Below the pieces are notes generated by a model. The model saw only the letters and a program-made list of their open reading frames with translations, searched no databases and was not told where the DNA came from. Positions 12,208-21,834 of a DNA stretch of 25,925 nt are shown here, piece after piece. The DNA lies in assembly GCA_036897095.1 (NCBI GenBank), contig JAYMSP010002157.1:1-25925 (forward strand), read 5' to 3'. This DNA is from Plantago elongata (taxonomy: Eukaryota; Streptophyta; Magnoliopsida; Lamiales; Plantaginaceae). Position 1 is the first letter of the stretch. The number at the start of each line of letters is the position of its first letter. The position numbers and the translations under genes were made by a program.

Positions 12208-12263
12208 TGTAATTGCTTATCTGGAAGGGACTAATATAAGAAGTGGGCATCTAGGAGGGGGTA
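12208..12263 (-). repeat. Right terminal inverted repeat of the MULE
   Basis: Reverse-complement partner of 8331-8387 (TACC, CCCTC, TAGAT, ATTAGTCCCT and ATTACA blocks). Its outer end GGGGGTA overlaps the start of the next element, so the exact terminus is uncertain. Confidence 0.55.
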
Positions 12264-12765
12264 TATGAAATTTGAATTGAAAAAATTCAATTCAAATTAT
12301 ATTTTTTTATGTACAAAATGGAACATTTGAATTGTGTTTTTTAAATGGATTTTTTACTAATCCACTACATTTCTTTCAATTTATTTTAGCCAACAAAATT
12401 ATCAACAACTTCATACAATTTTTTTGTCAAATAGTATATATTTGTGTATTAACCATGTAAGAATAATTGAGTGGACCCACATGTTCTTTTCTTCATTTCA
12501 CTATTTCATTTGTTTACCTCTTCATCTATCTCTTTAAATTTGATTTTGTCAATTTAAAATGTATATAACTTAAAATTAAAAAATGATAAAAATAAATAAA
12601 AATTACCAACAACTATATTTTTTCGAGATATATAAATAGAGACTGTTCTTGACTATGTTTGAATTATTTTTTCGAAATCTATAAAAATCACTAATTAAAC
12701 TAGTTCAAAAGTGCAATTTTACTATATTGGACAATAATTAAACTAGCAACATGATATGATTAATC
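12260..12765 (+). repeat. Left inverted arm of the foldback-like element
   Basis: AT-rich arm whose inner 200 bp is the best match to the right arm. It holds diverged internal subrepeats, such as TTTTTTCGAGATATATAAAT near 12619 and TTTTTTCGAAATCTATAAAA near 12668. Confidence 0.65.
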
Positions 12766-12783
12766 ATATAGGGTAACTGGGTT

Positions 12784-13200
12784 GGGCATCATACATAGAT
12801 ACCGATAATGGGTACGGTTACCGGACATTGATTACGGATATCGTACATCAAACACAAGTACCGTGCATTGGATACGGGTGACGGGCGAATACCGGACAAT
12901 GGGTACGGTTGTCGGGCATTGCTTACGGTACCGAACATCAAACACGGGTGACGGACATCGGATACGGATATCGGGCATCGAACACGAGTATTGAGCATCG
13001 AATTTGAATACCGGACTGGTCATCGTACACATACCGGGCAATGGTTACGGTTACCGAACATTGCTTACGGATATCGGACATCAAACACGAGTACCGTGCA
13101 TCGGAGACGGGTGACGGACATCAGACACGAAGAATGGGCATCGAATACGGATATCGGGCATCAAACACAAGTATCGAGCATCGAATTCGGATACTGGTAT
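12784..13200. repeat. 20-bp-unit minisatellite, about 20 copies, CpG-rich
   Basis: Tandem array with a 20-bp unit close to CCGGACATCGAATACGGGTA; variants such as TCGGGCATCGAACACGAGTA and CCGAACATTGCTTACGGATA follow one another with few indels. About 20 units fit in 417 bp. Each unit has two or three CpGs, in sharp contrast to the AT-rich arms on both sides. A longer-range order is visible: the series GGGTACGGTTA, then ATTGCTTACGGATA-like, then ATCAAACAC units starts near 12800, 12892 and 13036. Open frames here are by-products of the periodicity. Confidence 0.9.
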
Positions 13201-13724
13201 TTTTAATATGAATGATTATTCTTATATATTCAAGATATTTATAAGAGTGTTTAAAAAGTTAAAATTAATATCACTGTATTTTTAGAATTGTTTTACCATT
13301 TTTTTAAGATTCAAATAAAGTTGTTAGTGATTTTTATACATATCAAAATAATAATTCAAACATAGTTGAGAGTGATCACTATTTATAGATATCAAAAATA
13401 TAAAATTATTGGTGATTTTTATTTATTTTTTACATTTTTATTTTTCAAGTTATAAACATTTTAAAGTGGAAAAAACTAAAATTTAAAAACAAAAAAAAAT
13501 GATGGATGGGAATGTGACATGTGTCAATAAGAAGGGGAAAGATTGGAGGTGTTTATTGTATTTAAGAGGCAAATCTATACATTCAACACTAAAATTGTAG
13601 TGATTTGATAAAACAAATTTTACTAAAAAGAAAAATATAAGCAAGTGATTCAAACTGTACTATATGGTAGCTCTTCCTTTTTTTCAATTCAAATTGCATC
13701 TCAAACAAAATTTGATAAAATACC
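13201..13724 (-). repeat. Right inverted arm of the foldback-like element
   Basis: Reverse-complement partner of the left arm. It contains the partners of the AAATAAATAAAAAT, TATGTTTGAATTATT and outer AATTTGAATTG words. Similarity is strong at 13322-13466 and patchy elsewhere. Confidence 0.65.
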
Positions 13725-13912
13725 TATATCTTGAGTATGATTTATACGCGTAATGTGTGTCGTTATCCCTAGTTTTAAATACTACTTCAATGCAATTTTA
13801 TTTACCCATTTAAACTTTTAGTCAACGGTTATAAACTTTATTTTTGGATTATTCATAAATAATATTGATTAAAAAGTTTAAAAATTAATATTACTACATA
13901 TTATATATTTTA

Positions 13913-14211
13913 TGTAATGCCCCGGAATTTCAAGTCAAGTCCAAAGAGTCTAAATGGATTGAAAATGCTACGCTAACCAACAAGATTCACCTTTCTTTCC
14001 AAAAAGTCACCTACGAAAACTTCAGAGTTAAGTGTGTCAGCTTTGGATCAATCTTAGGATGTGTGATCAATTGGGAAGTCTTCCGGTTCGTGCACGAGTG
14101 ATACCAAAGTGCGCGGGGAAGGACTTGTATTTGTACAGTTGAGCCAGCATATCACCCGCAAAATTGCCCATGAGTAACCGCGTCGGCCCATTAGTGATCT
14201 GGGTCGTTACA
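13913..14211 (+). repeat. 5' LTR of the TRIM
   Basis: 299 bp, starting TGTAATGCCCCGGAATTTC and ending GGGTCGTTACA. The TG...CA termini are intact. It is about 75 bp longer than the 3' copy. Confidence 0.8.
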
Positions 14212-14213
14212 AA

Positions 14214-14226
14214 TATTATCAGAGCC
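14214..14226 (+). other. Primer binding site of the TRIM (initiator tRNA-Met type)
   Basis: TATTATCAGAGCC lies 2 bp after the 5' LTR. The usual plant PBS matching the 3' end of initiator tRNA-Met is TGGTATCAGAGCC, so two bases differ. Confidence 0.75.
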
Positions 14227-14297
14227 GTGTCAACTCATAGGTGATAATGGGTGGATGGTTGGTCGGACCATGGTACGGCGGGGACGTCGCACAATTC

Positions 14298-14306
14298 AAG
14301 AGGGGG
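14298..14306 (+). other. Polypurine tract of the TRIM
   Basis: AAGAGGGGG ends exactly where the 3' LTR begins with TG. This is the position of the plus-strand priming tract. Confidence 0.75.
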
Positions 14307-14530
14307 TGAATATTACACCCCAGAATTTCAAGTCGAGTTCAAAGAGCTAAAAGGGATTGAAAATGATTTTCATATCAACAAGGTGCACCTTTCTTTTCGT
14401 GAATCTAAGAACTCTAGAGTTAAGTGTGCCTGCTTTGGAGTAATTCTATTATGAGTGACCAACTTAAAAGTCTCCTGATTCGCGTACGAACGAGTTCAAA
14501 GTGTGTAGGTACGGAGCTCAACTCGTTACC
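14307..14530 (+). repeat. 3' LTR of the TRIM, internally deleted
   Basis: 224 bp, starting TGAATATTACACCCCAGAATT. It matches the 5' LTR for about 200 bp, then jumps near 14504 to the terminal word TCGTTACC, losing about 73 bp present in the other LTR (14112-14211). Confidence 0.75.
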
Positions 14531-14535
14531 TTTTA

Positions 14536-16715
14536 ATTTATTTATTTTTTTCAAAAATTTATTATAATTATCATATTGAGTAAATCAAGTTCAAGATTGA
14601 ACGATGTTGACAACAAAAAGTTAAATGGATAAATGAGGTTGTGGACATAGGGAAGAGGAGAGGTTGCAATTCATTCTTATGAAGCCTTCCACGTACATTG
14701 GTAGGGTTCTAAGGCATTTTATGTTAGAATAAGAATGAAGAAAGAGTGTGTTTTTAATGAAGCCCCCCATCGGTTTGGTGTCTTGTGTGGAGTGAGTGAT
14801 GATTAGTTATAATCACATATAACTGGATTTGTTTGAGAAGAGTTGTTTTAATTCAGGTCAACTCTAATAACGTAGTTCCTAATTGAGTGGCCACTGTCCA
14901 TGAATGTAATACCATCATAAAAGTTTGAACATTTTGATATTATATTAAAAGTAAGATTTGGTTTAAATGAAATTGATAACATGCGTTTGGGACATAATAT
15001 GATAATACAAGAGTCGTACTTTAGGATCGAGGAAGTAGTTATAATTTTGGAGTTATAATAGTATTGATGTGCTCTCCCAATATGCATGTTCCCCGTTCTT
15101 TACCTTGACAAGTTTATATGAAATAACTTTGACAGAAAAAAATAAAAGGCGCTAATAGACTCTCACAGTCTAACTGTACTTTTAGACTCTTTTTAAAACC
15201 TGCTCCCATTCTGAATAAAAGGAAAATGGAATTTCACACTCTACCTTTCGATGTGGGAGAGTTTAGACAATCCTATTCATTGGAGCTTTCTCTAGGTTTT
15301 TGGGAAAAGCATGAAAAGAAAAAACGTCTCAAATGATACATTTTGATCTCGAATTTTCCGGCCAGTCTGTTATCTACCTAACATTACTTGTTCAGAATTT
15401 TATCAATACATATTCAGTGAATATGGATGATCATTCTACAGTCTTTTGGATCGAAGGGATCACGAGGGTTGATATCGATTGCATAAAGCTAGTTTAAAAT
15501 ACTAACTCGAGTGAATTTACAAATAAAGAGGAAAAAATTAATAATTCAAGAAAATATAGAAGCGAACATAAAAGTTATTTTTTTTTCAATAATTCTCCTT
15601 ATACAAAGTTAAGGTCCTGTTTATCACTAATTTTTCAATGAGTCTTTTTTTTTATAAAAAGTTCGTTACATGAACGTACGGATTTTTAAACAAGCTAGTT
15701 GAAATATTAACTGGTTTGAGAAGCTAATCAAGTTAGCTTGTTGAAAAATAAGGTACCAATTAACTTTTTAACTAGTAATTAATTTTTAATTAGTTTTTTT
15801 AAACATAAACTTAAATCATAATAAATTAAAAATAAAAATTGTAGTCTCACCGTGAGATCACTTGGGACTCAAACTCAATTATGTAATTGTGCTGTCAACC
15901 GTGATAGGTAATTATGTAACCTAAAGTCAAGGAAAAGTCTCCACCCTCTTTTCCTTCCAATCCAAATGGCAAAATATCTCCCCTTAATAATGAGGCAATG
16001 CAACAATTAAATTGTGGGAGATAGTCGAGGTTTCTTACACTCTCAATAGATCAATAGATCTATGATGTCAGGTCATCACAATTAACATATCTATAATTAA
16101 TAAATGTAATATAATTATTGACTAGTTCGACTCAAACAATATATCGAGTTTGAACTTTGTGAATATATAAAATATTATAGTGATATCCCCAAAAATAGTG
16201 TCGATAGTGATCAGATTAGTCAAATAGTATAACATACATGATATTATATCTTTTAATTTAATTATGAAGTATATTATAAGTAGTTTGTGTAAGAAATTTG
16301 TAATAAATTTTGAATGCAACGGGTCGGAGAGGAACAAATTCACGTTATGAGACATTGAGACATAACACTTGTCATATTGCTACTTAAACAACGAAACCGG
16401 TGCAGAAATCTATGGAAACGACAAATATGGTTTAATATACTCCATGTTGCATAGAAATTTATGTCACAGATGCGAATACATAGACGTATCTAAACATGGC
16501 ATATGGCCACATCTTTTTTTGCTGATTGTGTTTTGTTTGCTGCCCAAAGTTGTTACCATTAAATACCCCAATGCAACACCAGACCAGATAACAAGAAGCC
16601 TCAACATTTCAATACATAATCTTACCTCATCTTAAAACTTCCAAAATCTATCTTAACCTTAGTTTCTGTCACACCTTTCATTCAATACAAGAGGCCCCAG
16701 TTGTCACAGTCGACC
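14536..16715. other. Intergenic region and 5' flank of the transporter gene
   Basis: I see no gene here. The sequence is AT-rich with short open frames lacking motifs. The part just upstream of 16716 must contain the transporter promoter and 5' UTR, but no convincing TATA box was identified. A snRNA-promoter-like word at 15249-15258 was checked and rejected. Confidence 0.4.
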
Positions 16716-19700
16716 ATGGCAGCGCTACCGGAAACCAAACAAGAAGTCGAAGATCTCCCCGATGCTTGGGACTACAAAGGCCGCCCATCCATCAAATCCT
16801 CGTCTGGCGGTTGGGCAGGCGCTGCCATGATTCTAGGTTCTCATCCTGAAATCATAACATTAAGGATAGTGTCCACGTGCGTTTTAATTTGTCGTATATT
16901 GCTATTTCGGTTATGCGTGCTGCGTGCATATGTAAATCATAACAGTGCTAGTACACGATCAATCAGATGACATCAGAGAAGTTTCCCTCATTGCATATAA
17001 ATGAGATATGAACATCTGTGTTAACTTCATACCGCCACGACGTACTGTTTTTGTCTTTGATGCAGGAGTTGAAGTATGCGAAAGGCTAACAACTCTCGGC
17101 ATAGCTGTGAATCTTGTAACATATCTGACGCGTACAATGCACTTGAGCAATGCAAGCTCTGCAAACACGGTCACTAACTTTCTTGGCACATCTTTTATGC
17201 TATGTTTGCTTGGTGGATTCATTGCTGATACTTATCTTGGAAGGTAAATGATCTTGGTCCTTCGTTTTTGGTAAAGGTTCAGATTTTACTACCTGTTGAA
17301 AATTGGAATAACCATGTTCACAGTTGAATGTTGCTCTCCTTTCCTTTGAAGGTATTTAACCATTGGAATATTTGCAACCGTACAAGCAGTGGTAAGAAAT
17401 TATGTCATTCTTTCACAAAAAGTGGATCTTTTATTCCAACATTTTTGCAACGACATCCTCTGTTAGATGAGTACAATGTAACAATAGAGAACTCACTCCT
17501 GTTTATTTGTTATGTCTCCATAAACAGATGACGAAACCCATGTCCCAAATGGATGTGTTCTTGTTTTCACCGTGAACATTTGACACATTTTACAAGTTAA
17601 CAACTAATCATCTAGACATTCACTCTCATCTGGTTGATACGCTAAACACTAAACGAAATTAACTTCAAAATTCATTGTCAAAGACTCAGTAACTATTTCC
17701 TTGATCAGGGTGTGTCAATCTTGACAATCTCAACAGCAGTTCCTAGTCTCCACCCACCACCATGTGACCGCGGAAGCCCGTGCATTCCAGCAAATGTGAA
17801 ACAACTGATGGCCCTCTACATATCACTCTACCTCACAGCCCTTGGCACTGGAGGCTTGAAATCAAGCGTTTCAGGCTTTGGTTCAGACCAGTTTGATGAA
17901 TCAGACACAAAAGAAAAGCATAAAATGATCAAATTCTTCAACTGGTTCTTTTTCTTCATTAGCTTTGGGTCACTTGCAGCAGTCACTATCCTCGTTTACA
18001 TTCAGGATAATATAGGGAGGGACTGGGGATATGGGATATGTGCCTGCGCCATCATCGTTGGATTGGTGGTGTTCTTGTGCGGCACTAAGCGCTACCGTTT
18101 CAAGAGGCTTGTAGGCAGCCCGCTTACTCAGATCGCCTCGGTTTTTGTTGCAGCATGGAGGAAGAGGCGGTTTGAGTTGCACCCAGATTCTTCACTTCTA
18201 TTCAACGTTGATGATGTTTCTTTCGATGGGGAGAGTAAGAAGAAACAAATGTTACCACATAGCAAAGAGTTCCGGTAAGTTACTCCTCAACTATAGCACA
18301 AAACCAGTAAATTTACACTACGAAATTCGACCTCTATTTATTCCATCAGTACACATAATACACACAGATGCAATACAATAATGCAGCAAAAAAAAAAAAG
18401 TAAGAAGTTAATATGGCAAAATCATTGTCAGAACTTCAAGCAGTAGTTTACTCAAGTAACCTTAAACTATTGCAACTGTTTTATCCATGTTAATTGTTAA
18501 AGTCCATGATGCTAACCTTAAGTACAAATGACAAAGTTGACGTATCATTGATGTTAGCTAGTGATGCATTATTTGCATTTTATTACACCGAATATGAATC
18601 ATCAGTGAGATACCAACAAATGATGTAGGACAATTTGGATTCTAGGTTTGAAATAATCACTATCCTGTGGACTTGGGATTAGGATCCTTATAAGCAAATA
18701 GTGACATGGTGATATCATAATATTGATTGTTGAATAGAGAACTCCTAGTAGGAAGTTATTTAAGACACAATTAGAAACTTCAATTATTTTGACTTAGCAG
18801 GTTACTTAAATATATGACAGCAGATGAGTTAAGCCACAAGCAACTCCTTGATATCGTTTTCAAGAAAGTCAAACAGCAAAATCAAGTTATGGAGAAAAGT
18901 TAGAGACGACAGTCTACTTGCCATAAAAAACTTTCACACCCAAATTTAACTAGGTTAAAATTTAAACAGATTGCTTCAAAAAGTAAAGCTAACTTACAAG
19001 TCAAATTTGGCAGAATTGTGGCACCTGCTTAGCATGTTATCAGAAACAAGGAATGTTTAGAGTGTATGTTATCTTCAGGATTATCAAATCTTGCCGAATG
19101 AAACAATTACTGATTGACTGAAATCTGTTACTTTCTCCAGCTTTCTGGACAAGGCAGCAATTAAGAACATAGACGAGTCATCAAGTGGCATGACAGTGGT
19201 GAATAAATGGTACCTTTCAACTTCAACAGATGTCGAAGAAGTCAAGCTGGTCATAAGAATGCTCCCAACTTGGGTGACGACAATAATGTTCTGGACTGTA
19301 TACGCCCAAATGACAACATTCTCAGTGTCACAAGCCACCACCATGGACTGTCACATTGGCAAATCCTTCCAGATCCCAGCAGCATCTCTGACCGTATTTT
19401 TCGTAGCGAGTATCCTGTTAACTGTCCCAATCTATGATAGGATCATATTTCCTATTGGCAGGAAGATTCTGAAGAATCCTCATGGTCTTACGCCTCTTCA
19501 ACGAATTGGGGTTGGATTGGTGCTTTCAATAATAGCTATGGTAGCAGCAAGTCTAACAGAAATCAAGAGAGTAAAAGTGGCTCGAGCACACGGTCTGACA
19601 CACAACGCTGATGCAACTGTGCCTATAAGTGTATTTTGGCTTGTACCACAATTCCTATTGGTGGGGTCCGGAGAGGCATTCACATACATTGGGCAGCTTG

Positions 19701-20014
19701 ATTTCTTTCTGAGAGAGTGTCCCAAGGGAATGAAGACCATGAGCACAGGGTTGTTTCTGAGTACGCTCTCACTTGGTTGTTTCTTCAGCTCCATTTTGGT
19801 TGCCATAGTAGATAAGGTGACTAGCGGAAAGAAGGCCTGGTTGGCTGATAACCTTAATGAAGGAAAACTTTACAACTTCTACTGGCTTTTGACAATCTTG
19901 AGCCTGTTGAATTTCATAATATTTATGGTATGTGCAAGACGGTACGTGTACAAGGATAAGAGACTTGCTGGGGAAGGCATTGAGTTGGAGGAGACAGAAC
20001 CTGCATTCCATTAA
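16716..20014 (+). CDS. NPF6.3: NRT1/PTR family 6 (NPF6.3/NRT1.1-like) nitrate/anion transporter, 5 exons
   Basis: Proton-coupled transporter of the POT/NPF family, a membrane protein of about 12 helices; NPF6.3 clade members move nitrate, and some move chloride. Exons: 16716-16836, 17066-17243, 17352-17391, 17709-18274, 19141-20014, all GT-AG, giving 592 residues (Arabidopsis NPF6.3 has 590). The ATG sits in ACCATGGC, and MAALPETK matches the clade's N-terminus. Visible landmarks: proton-coupling ExxER as E43-V-C-E46-R47; TNFLGTSFMLCLLGGFIADT; RYLT with T103 at the place of the CHL1 Thr101 phosphosite; SGFGSDQFDE; FWTVYAQMTTFSVSQ; GQLDFFLRECPKGMKTMSTG. Tyr356 replaces the nitrate-binding histidine of NPF6.3. 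Small departures are R in YLTRTMHL (usually G) and C in TMDCHIG (usually R). The frame is open throughout. The symbol indicates the clade, not proven orthology. Confidence 0.93.
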
Positions 20015-21120
20015 CGCACCACACTTGGCTTCAACAATAGAAATTTGTTTACTTTTTCTTGTACACTTTCATCCGACTGATGTAATACGGCGATTAATAA
20101 GAAAATTCTTCACATAAACACTCAAAGACTTGGATCATGTCTGATTCAAACATGTAGTGTTTTCTCTACAATTCTTAAGCCTTACAGCCTAAATCAGAAG
20201 GAACTAAGGAGCTGAGGACTAACTCAAGTAGAAAGCCAAAGTGAGGAACTGAGGACTAGCTGAGCTTTACATAATTACATCCAATGTCTCTTGATTAAAG
20301 AGGGGGATCAATATATATCAGATGGAGCTGAAGCACTAAGTGTGTAACATCAGATGTGTATGAGGATGAGTTAATTGCCTAACACCAGTTTCAACTGAGG
20401 GCCTACTGACATTAATGAAAGAAGCTTCATATATTTATCAATATAGAGAAACTCTGTGAAAGTAACTACTAGTCATTTACGGTGTTCTGAGTCCCTGAAT
20501 ATGGAAAGTAAAAGTTCTAGACGAGGAGAGCTTATAAAAGTATAAAACGCCTTGATGACAGGGTATGTACCAGAGCACTTCAATTGATTAATAAACACCA
20601 AGTGTGAAAAACTCAATTTGTGATCCCTCTGAACTAAAACGTGTTTCCTATTACACAGACTTTCTCCACACAAGTGCATGGCTTTGCAGTTCTGCTCTTG
20701 GGAAGACATTTGTGCAACTGCACGCACATATTGCCTTTTCCATCCTAAATTACGAATTTATTTAGAGCGACAACTGACTGCTTGCTATCTACTATCCTAA
20801 TAAGCATAATATATAGATGTAGACGTAGAAAGACACTATAAAAACAGCTATATGACACAACGGGATGAAATGACTACCACTAAGTGATAGAACCATGATA
20901 AGAATTGCAAACAACAACAGAACTCGCAGTGTTACATTTAAACATCTACCGCTAGTCAAAGGTGAACATCACTCCCAAAACTAGCATGCTTCTAGTGCAT
21001 TCTAAACCATCAATCAGGCATTGAAGCATAAATAATAGTATTCCAATTTCCACAAAACTAAGTAGCTTGTATACAGTAAAAACAAAGAACAAGGCTCCGA
21101 AACCGAAAGGGAAACTTACA
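20015..21120. other. Convergent intergenic region (3' UTRs)
   Basis: Lies between the 3' ends of the transporter (plus) and the phosphatase (minus), so it should hold both 3' UTRs. AATAAG near 20096 could serve as the transporter's polyadenylation signal. GCTGAGGACTA at 20211-20221 and CTGAGGACTAGCTGAGC near 20247 form a short imperfect repeat. No further gene is supported. Confidence 0.4.
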
Positions 21121-21834
21121 TCATCTAACGTAGGAGCTCAATTTCTCGTAATTAAGAACCTGAAACACCACCAGCGCTTCAAAAACACCCAAACACATTC
21201 CTGCAATCACATCCATCACAAAATGCCTCCCAAGTAGCACCCTCGAAATTGACGTGGTACCGGCCCAAGCCGCAACAATCACGACAAAATGCTCCACCAG
21301 CACACTCTTCCAGCCATCACCAACATTCATCAAAAGATTCAAAACCTCACTAACTTGATACGAATACAAGTAAAACAAGGAGGCAATAAACGAGACTCTG
21401 GACGAGTGACCACTGGGGAACGACCAGTGATCGACGGAAAAGGAGAGGAACATGTTTTTGTTGTAAACAGGGCGAGGTCGCTTGATGAGGTATTTGAGTG
21501 CGCCGATCAGAATGAGATCGAATAATGCGCCGAGCAGGAGGTTTAGAAAGAGGATGGATGAGGCGGATACGGTGGTGGTTGTGAGGGAGGCGATCGGAGT
21601 GGTGGCGAGAAGAACGGAGAGGATGATTGGGAAGAAGAGGCGACCGTCGCCGGAGAGTTCGAGGGATTTGAGGAGTGTGTGAGGGAGGATCGGGTGGAAG
21701 AAGGTGTAGAGGTGGAGGGATACGGCGGTGTCGAAGTCGATTAGGCGGCGGAGGACGGTGGTCTGCGGTGGTGATTTAAATGCCATGGCCGTGGATTTCC
21801 GGTTGGTTCGATTGGTTACTTTCCGTTTCGCCAT
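21121..21834 (-). CDS. LPPB: PAP2-superfamily lipid phosphate phosphatase, LPP-beta-like
   Basis: Single-exon gene for a 237-residue membrane phosphatase of the PAP2 superfamily, which removes phosphate from lipid phosphates such as phosphatidate or from isoprenoid diphosphates. The three phosphatase signatures are complete: KYLIKRPRP (114-122), FPSGHSSR (139-146, catalytic His143) and SRVLLGRHFVMD (197-208, with the nucleophile-type His204 and Asp208). Hydrophobic segments at about 67-80, 91-112, 147-158, 181-193 and 208-226 fit a multi-span protein with the active site at one membrane face. The size is close to Arabidopsis LPP-beta, and LRRLIDFDTAVSL and LKSLELSGDGRLFFP resemble that group. 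The start at 21834 gives a basic 16-residue leader; Met17 is an alternative start. The exact substrate cannot be read from sequence. Confidence 0.88.
   Translation of the reverse strand: MAKRKVTNRTNRKSTAMAFKSPPQTTVLRRLIDFDTAVSLHLYTFFHPILPHTLLKSLELSGDGRLFFPIILSVLLATTPIASLTTTTVSASSILFLNLLLGALFDLILIGALKYLIKRPRPVYNKNMFLSFSVDHWSFPSGHSSRVSFIASLFYLYSYQVSEVLNLLMNVGDGWKSVLVEHFVVIVAAWAGTTSISRVLLGRHFVMDVIAGMCLGVFEALVVFQVLNYEKLSSYVR

Larger units (their letters stand above)
8331..12263 (+). mobile_element. MuDR-type Mutator-like element (MULE), degenerate autonomous copy
   Basis: A DNA transposon of about 3.9 kb. It contains a spliced MuDR-type transposase gene (9091-11523) between imperfect terminal inverted repeats at 8331-8387 and 12208-12263. 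The repeats share TAC-C-CCCTC, TAGAT, ATTAGTCCCT and ATTACA blocks; by eye roughly two thirds of positions agree over about 57 bp, with weaker similarity extending inward. I found no convincing 9-bp target duplication, and the right end abuts another element, so the outer limits are approximate. The transposase has two frameshifts, so this copy cannot move by its own enzyme as written. Confidence 0.7.
12260..13724. mobile_element. Foldback-like non-autonomous element with minisatellite core
   Basis: Two long inverted arms (about 12260-12765 and 13201-13724) face each other around a GC-richer tandem repeat. The clearest pairing is 12552-12690 against 13322-13466: the left arm reads AAAAATAAATAAAAATTACC, later CTATGTTTGAATTATT, later TATAAAAATCACTAA, and the reverse complement of the right arm reads the same words in the same order with small changes. 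Near the outer ends both arms carry AATTTGAATTGAAAAAA. No transposase is encoded. The boundaries are approximate and I found no target duplication. Long inverted arms with internal short repeats are characteristic of foldback or long-TIR Mutator-type elements; which of these it is I cannot tell. Confidence 0.7.
13913..14530 (+). mobile_element. Terminal-repeat retrotransposon in miniature (TRIM), complete with target duplication
   Basis: A 618-bp element with two direct long terminal repeats (13913-14211 and 14307-14530), a tRNA-Met-type primer binding site directly after the first repeat, and a purine tract directly before the second. Both repeats start with TG and share words such as AATTTCAAGTC, GGATTGAAAATG, CACCTTTCTTT, GAGTTAAGTGTG and CTTTGGA. 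TTTTA flanks both ends (13908-13912 and 14531-14535), as expected for a 5-bp integrase duplication. The 95-bp interior has no coding capacity, so it is a non-autonomous element mobilised in trans. Confidence 0.85.

Noticed and set aside
12784..13206. Open frames on both strands with periodic peptides across the tandem array; possible CRISPR-like array
   Set aside because: The frames follow from a 20-bp unit that lacks stops in some phases. Units are adjacent without unique spacers, so it is a minisatellite and not a CRISPR array or a repeat protein.
15249..15258. TCCCACATCG on the minus strand, the upstream sequence element of plant U-snRNA promoters
   Set aside because: No properly placed TATA box and no recognisable U1-U6 or U3 sequence follows. 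The same word is common in plant LTR sequences, so it is probably chance or a repeat relic.
16369..16635. 88-codon plus-strand open frame just upstream of the transporter
   Set aside because: It has no domain, no splice partner and no codon-level signal. It lies in the transporter's 5' flank.
16701..16715. In-frame extension of the transporter N-terminus upstream of the ATG
   Set aside because: It would need a non-ATG start. The ATG at 16716 has good context and gives the clade's usual N-terminus.
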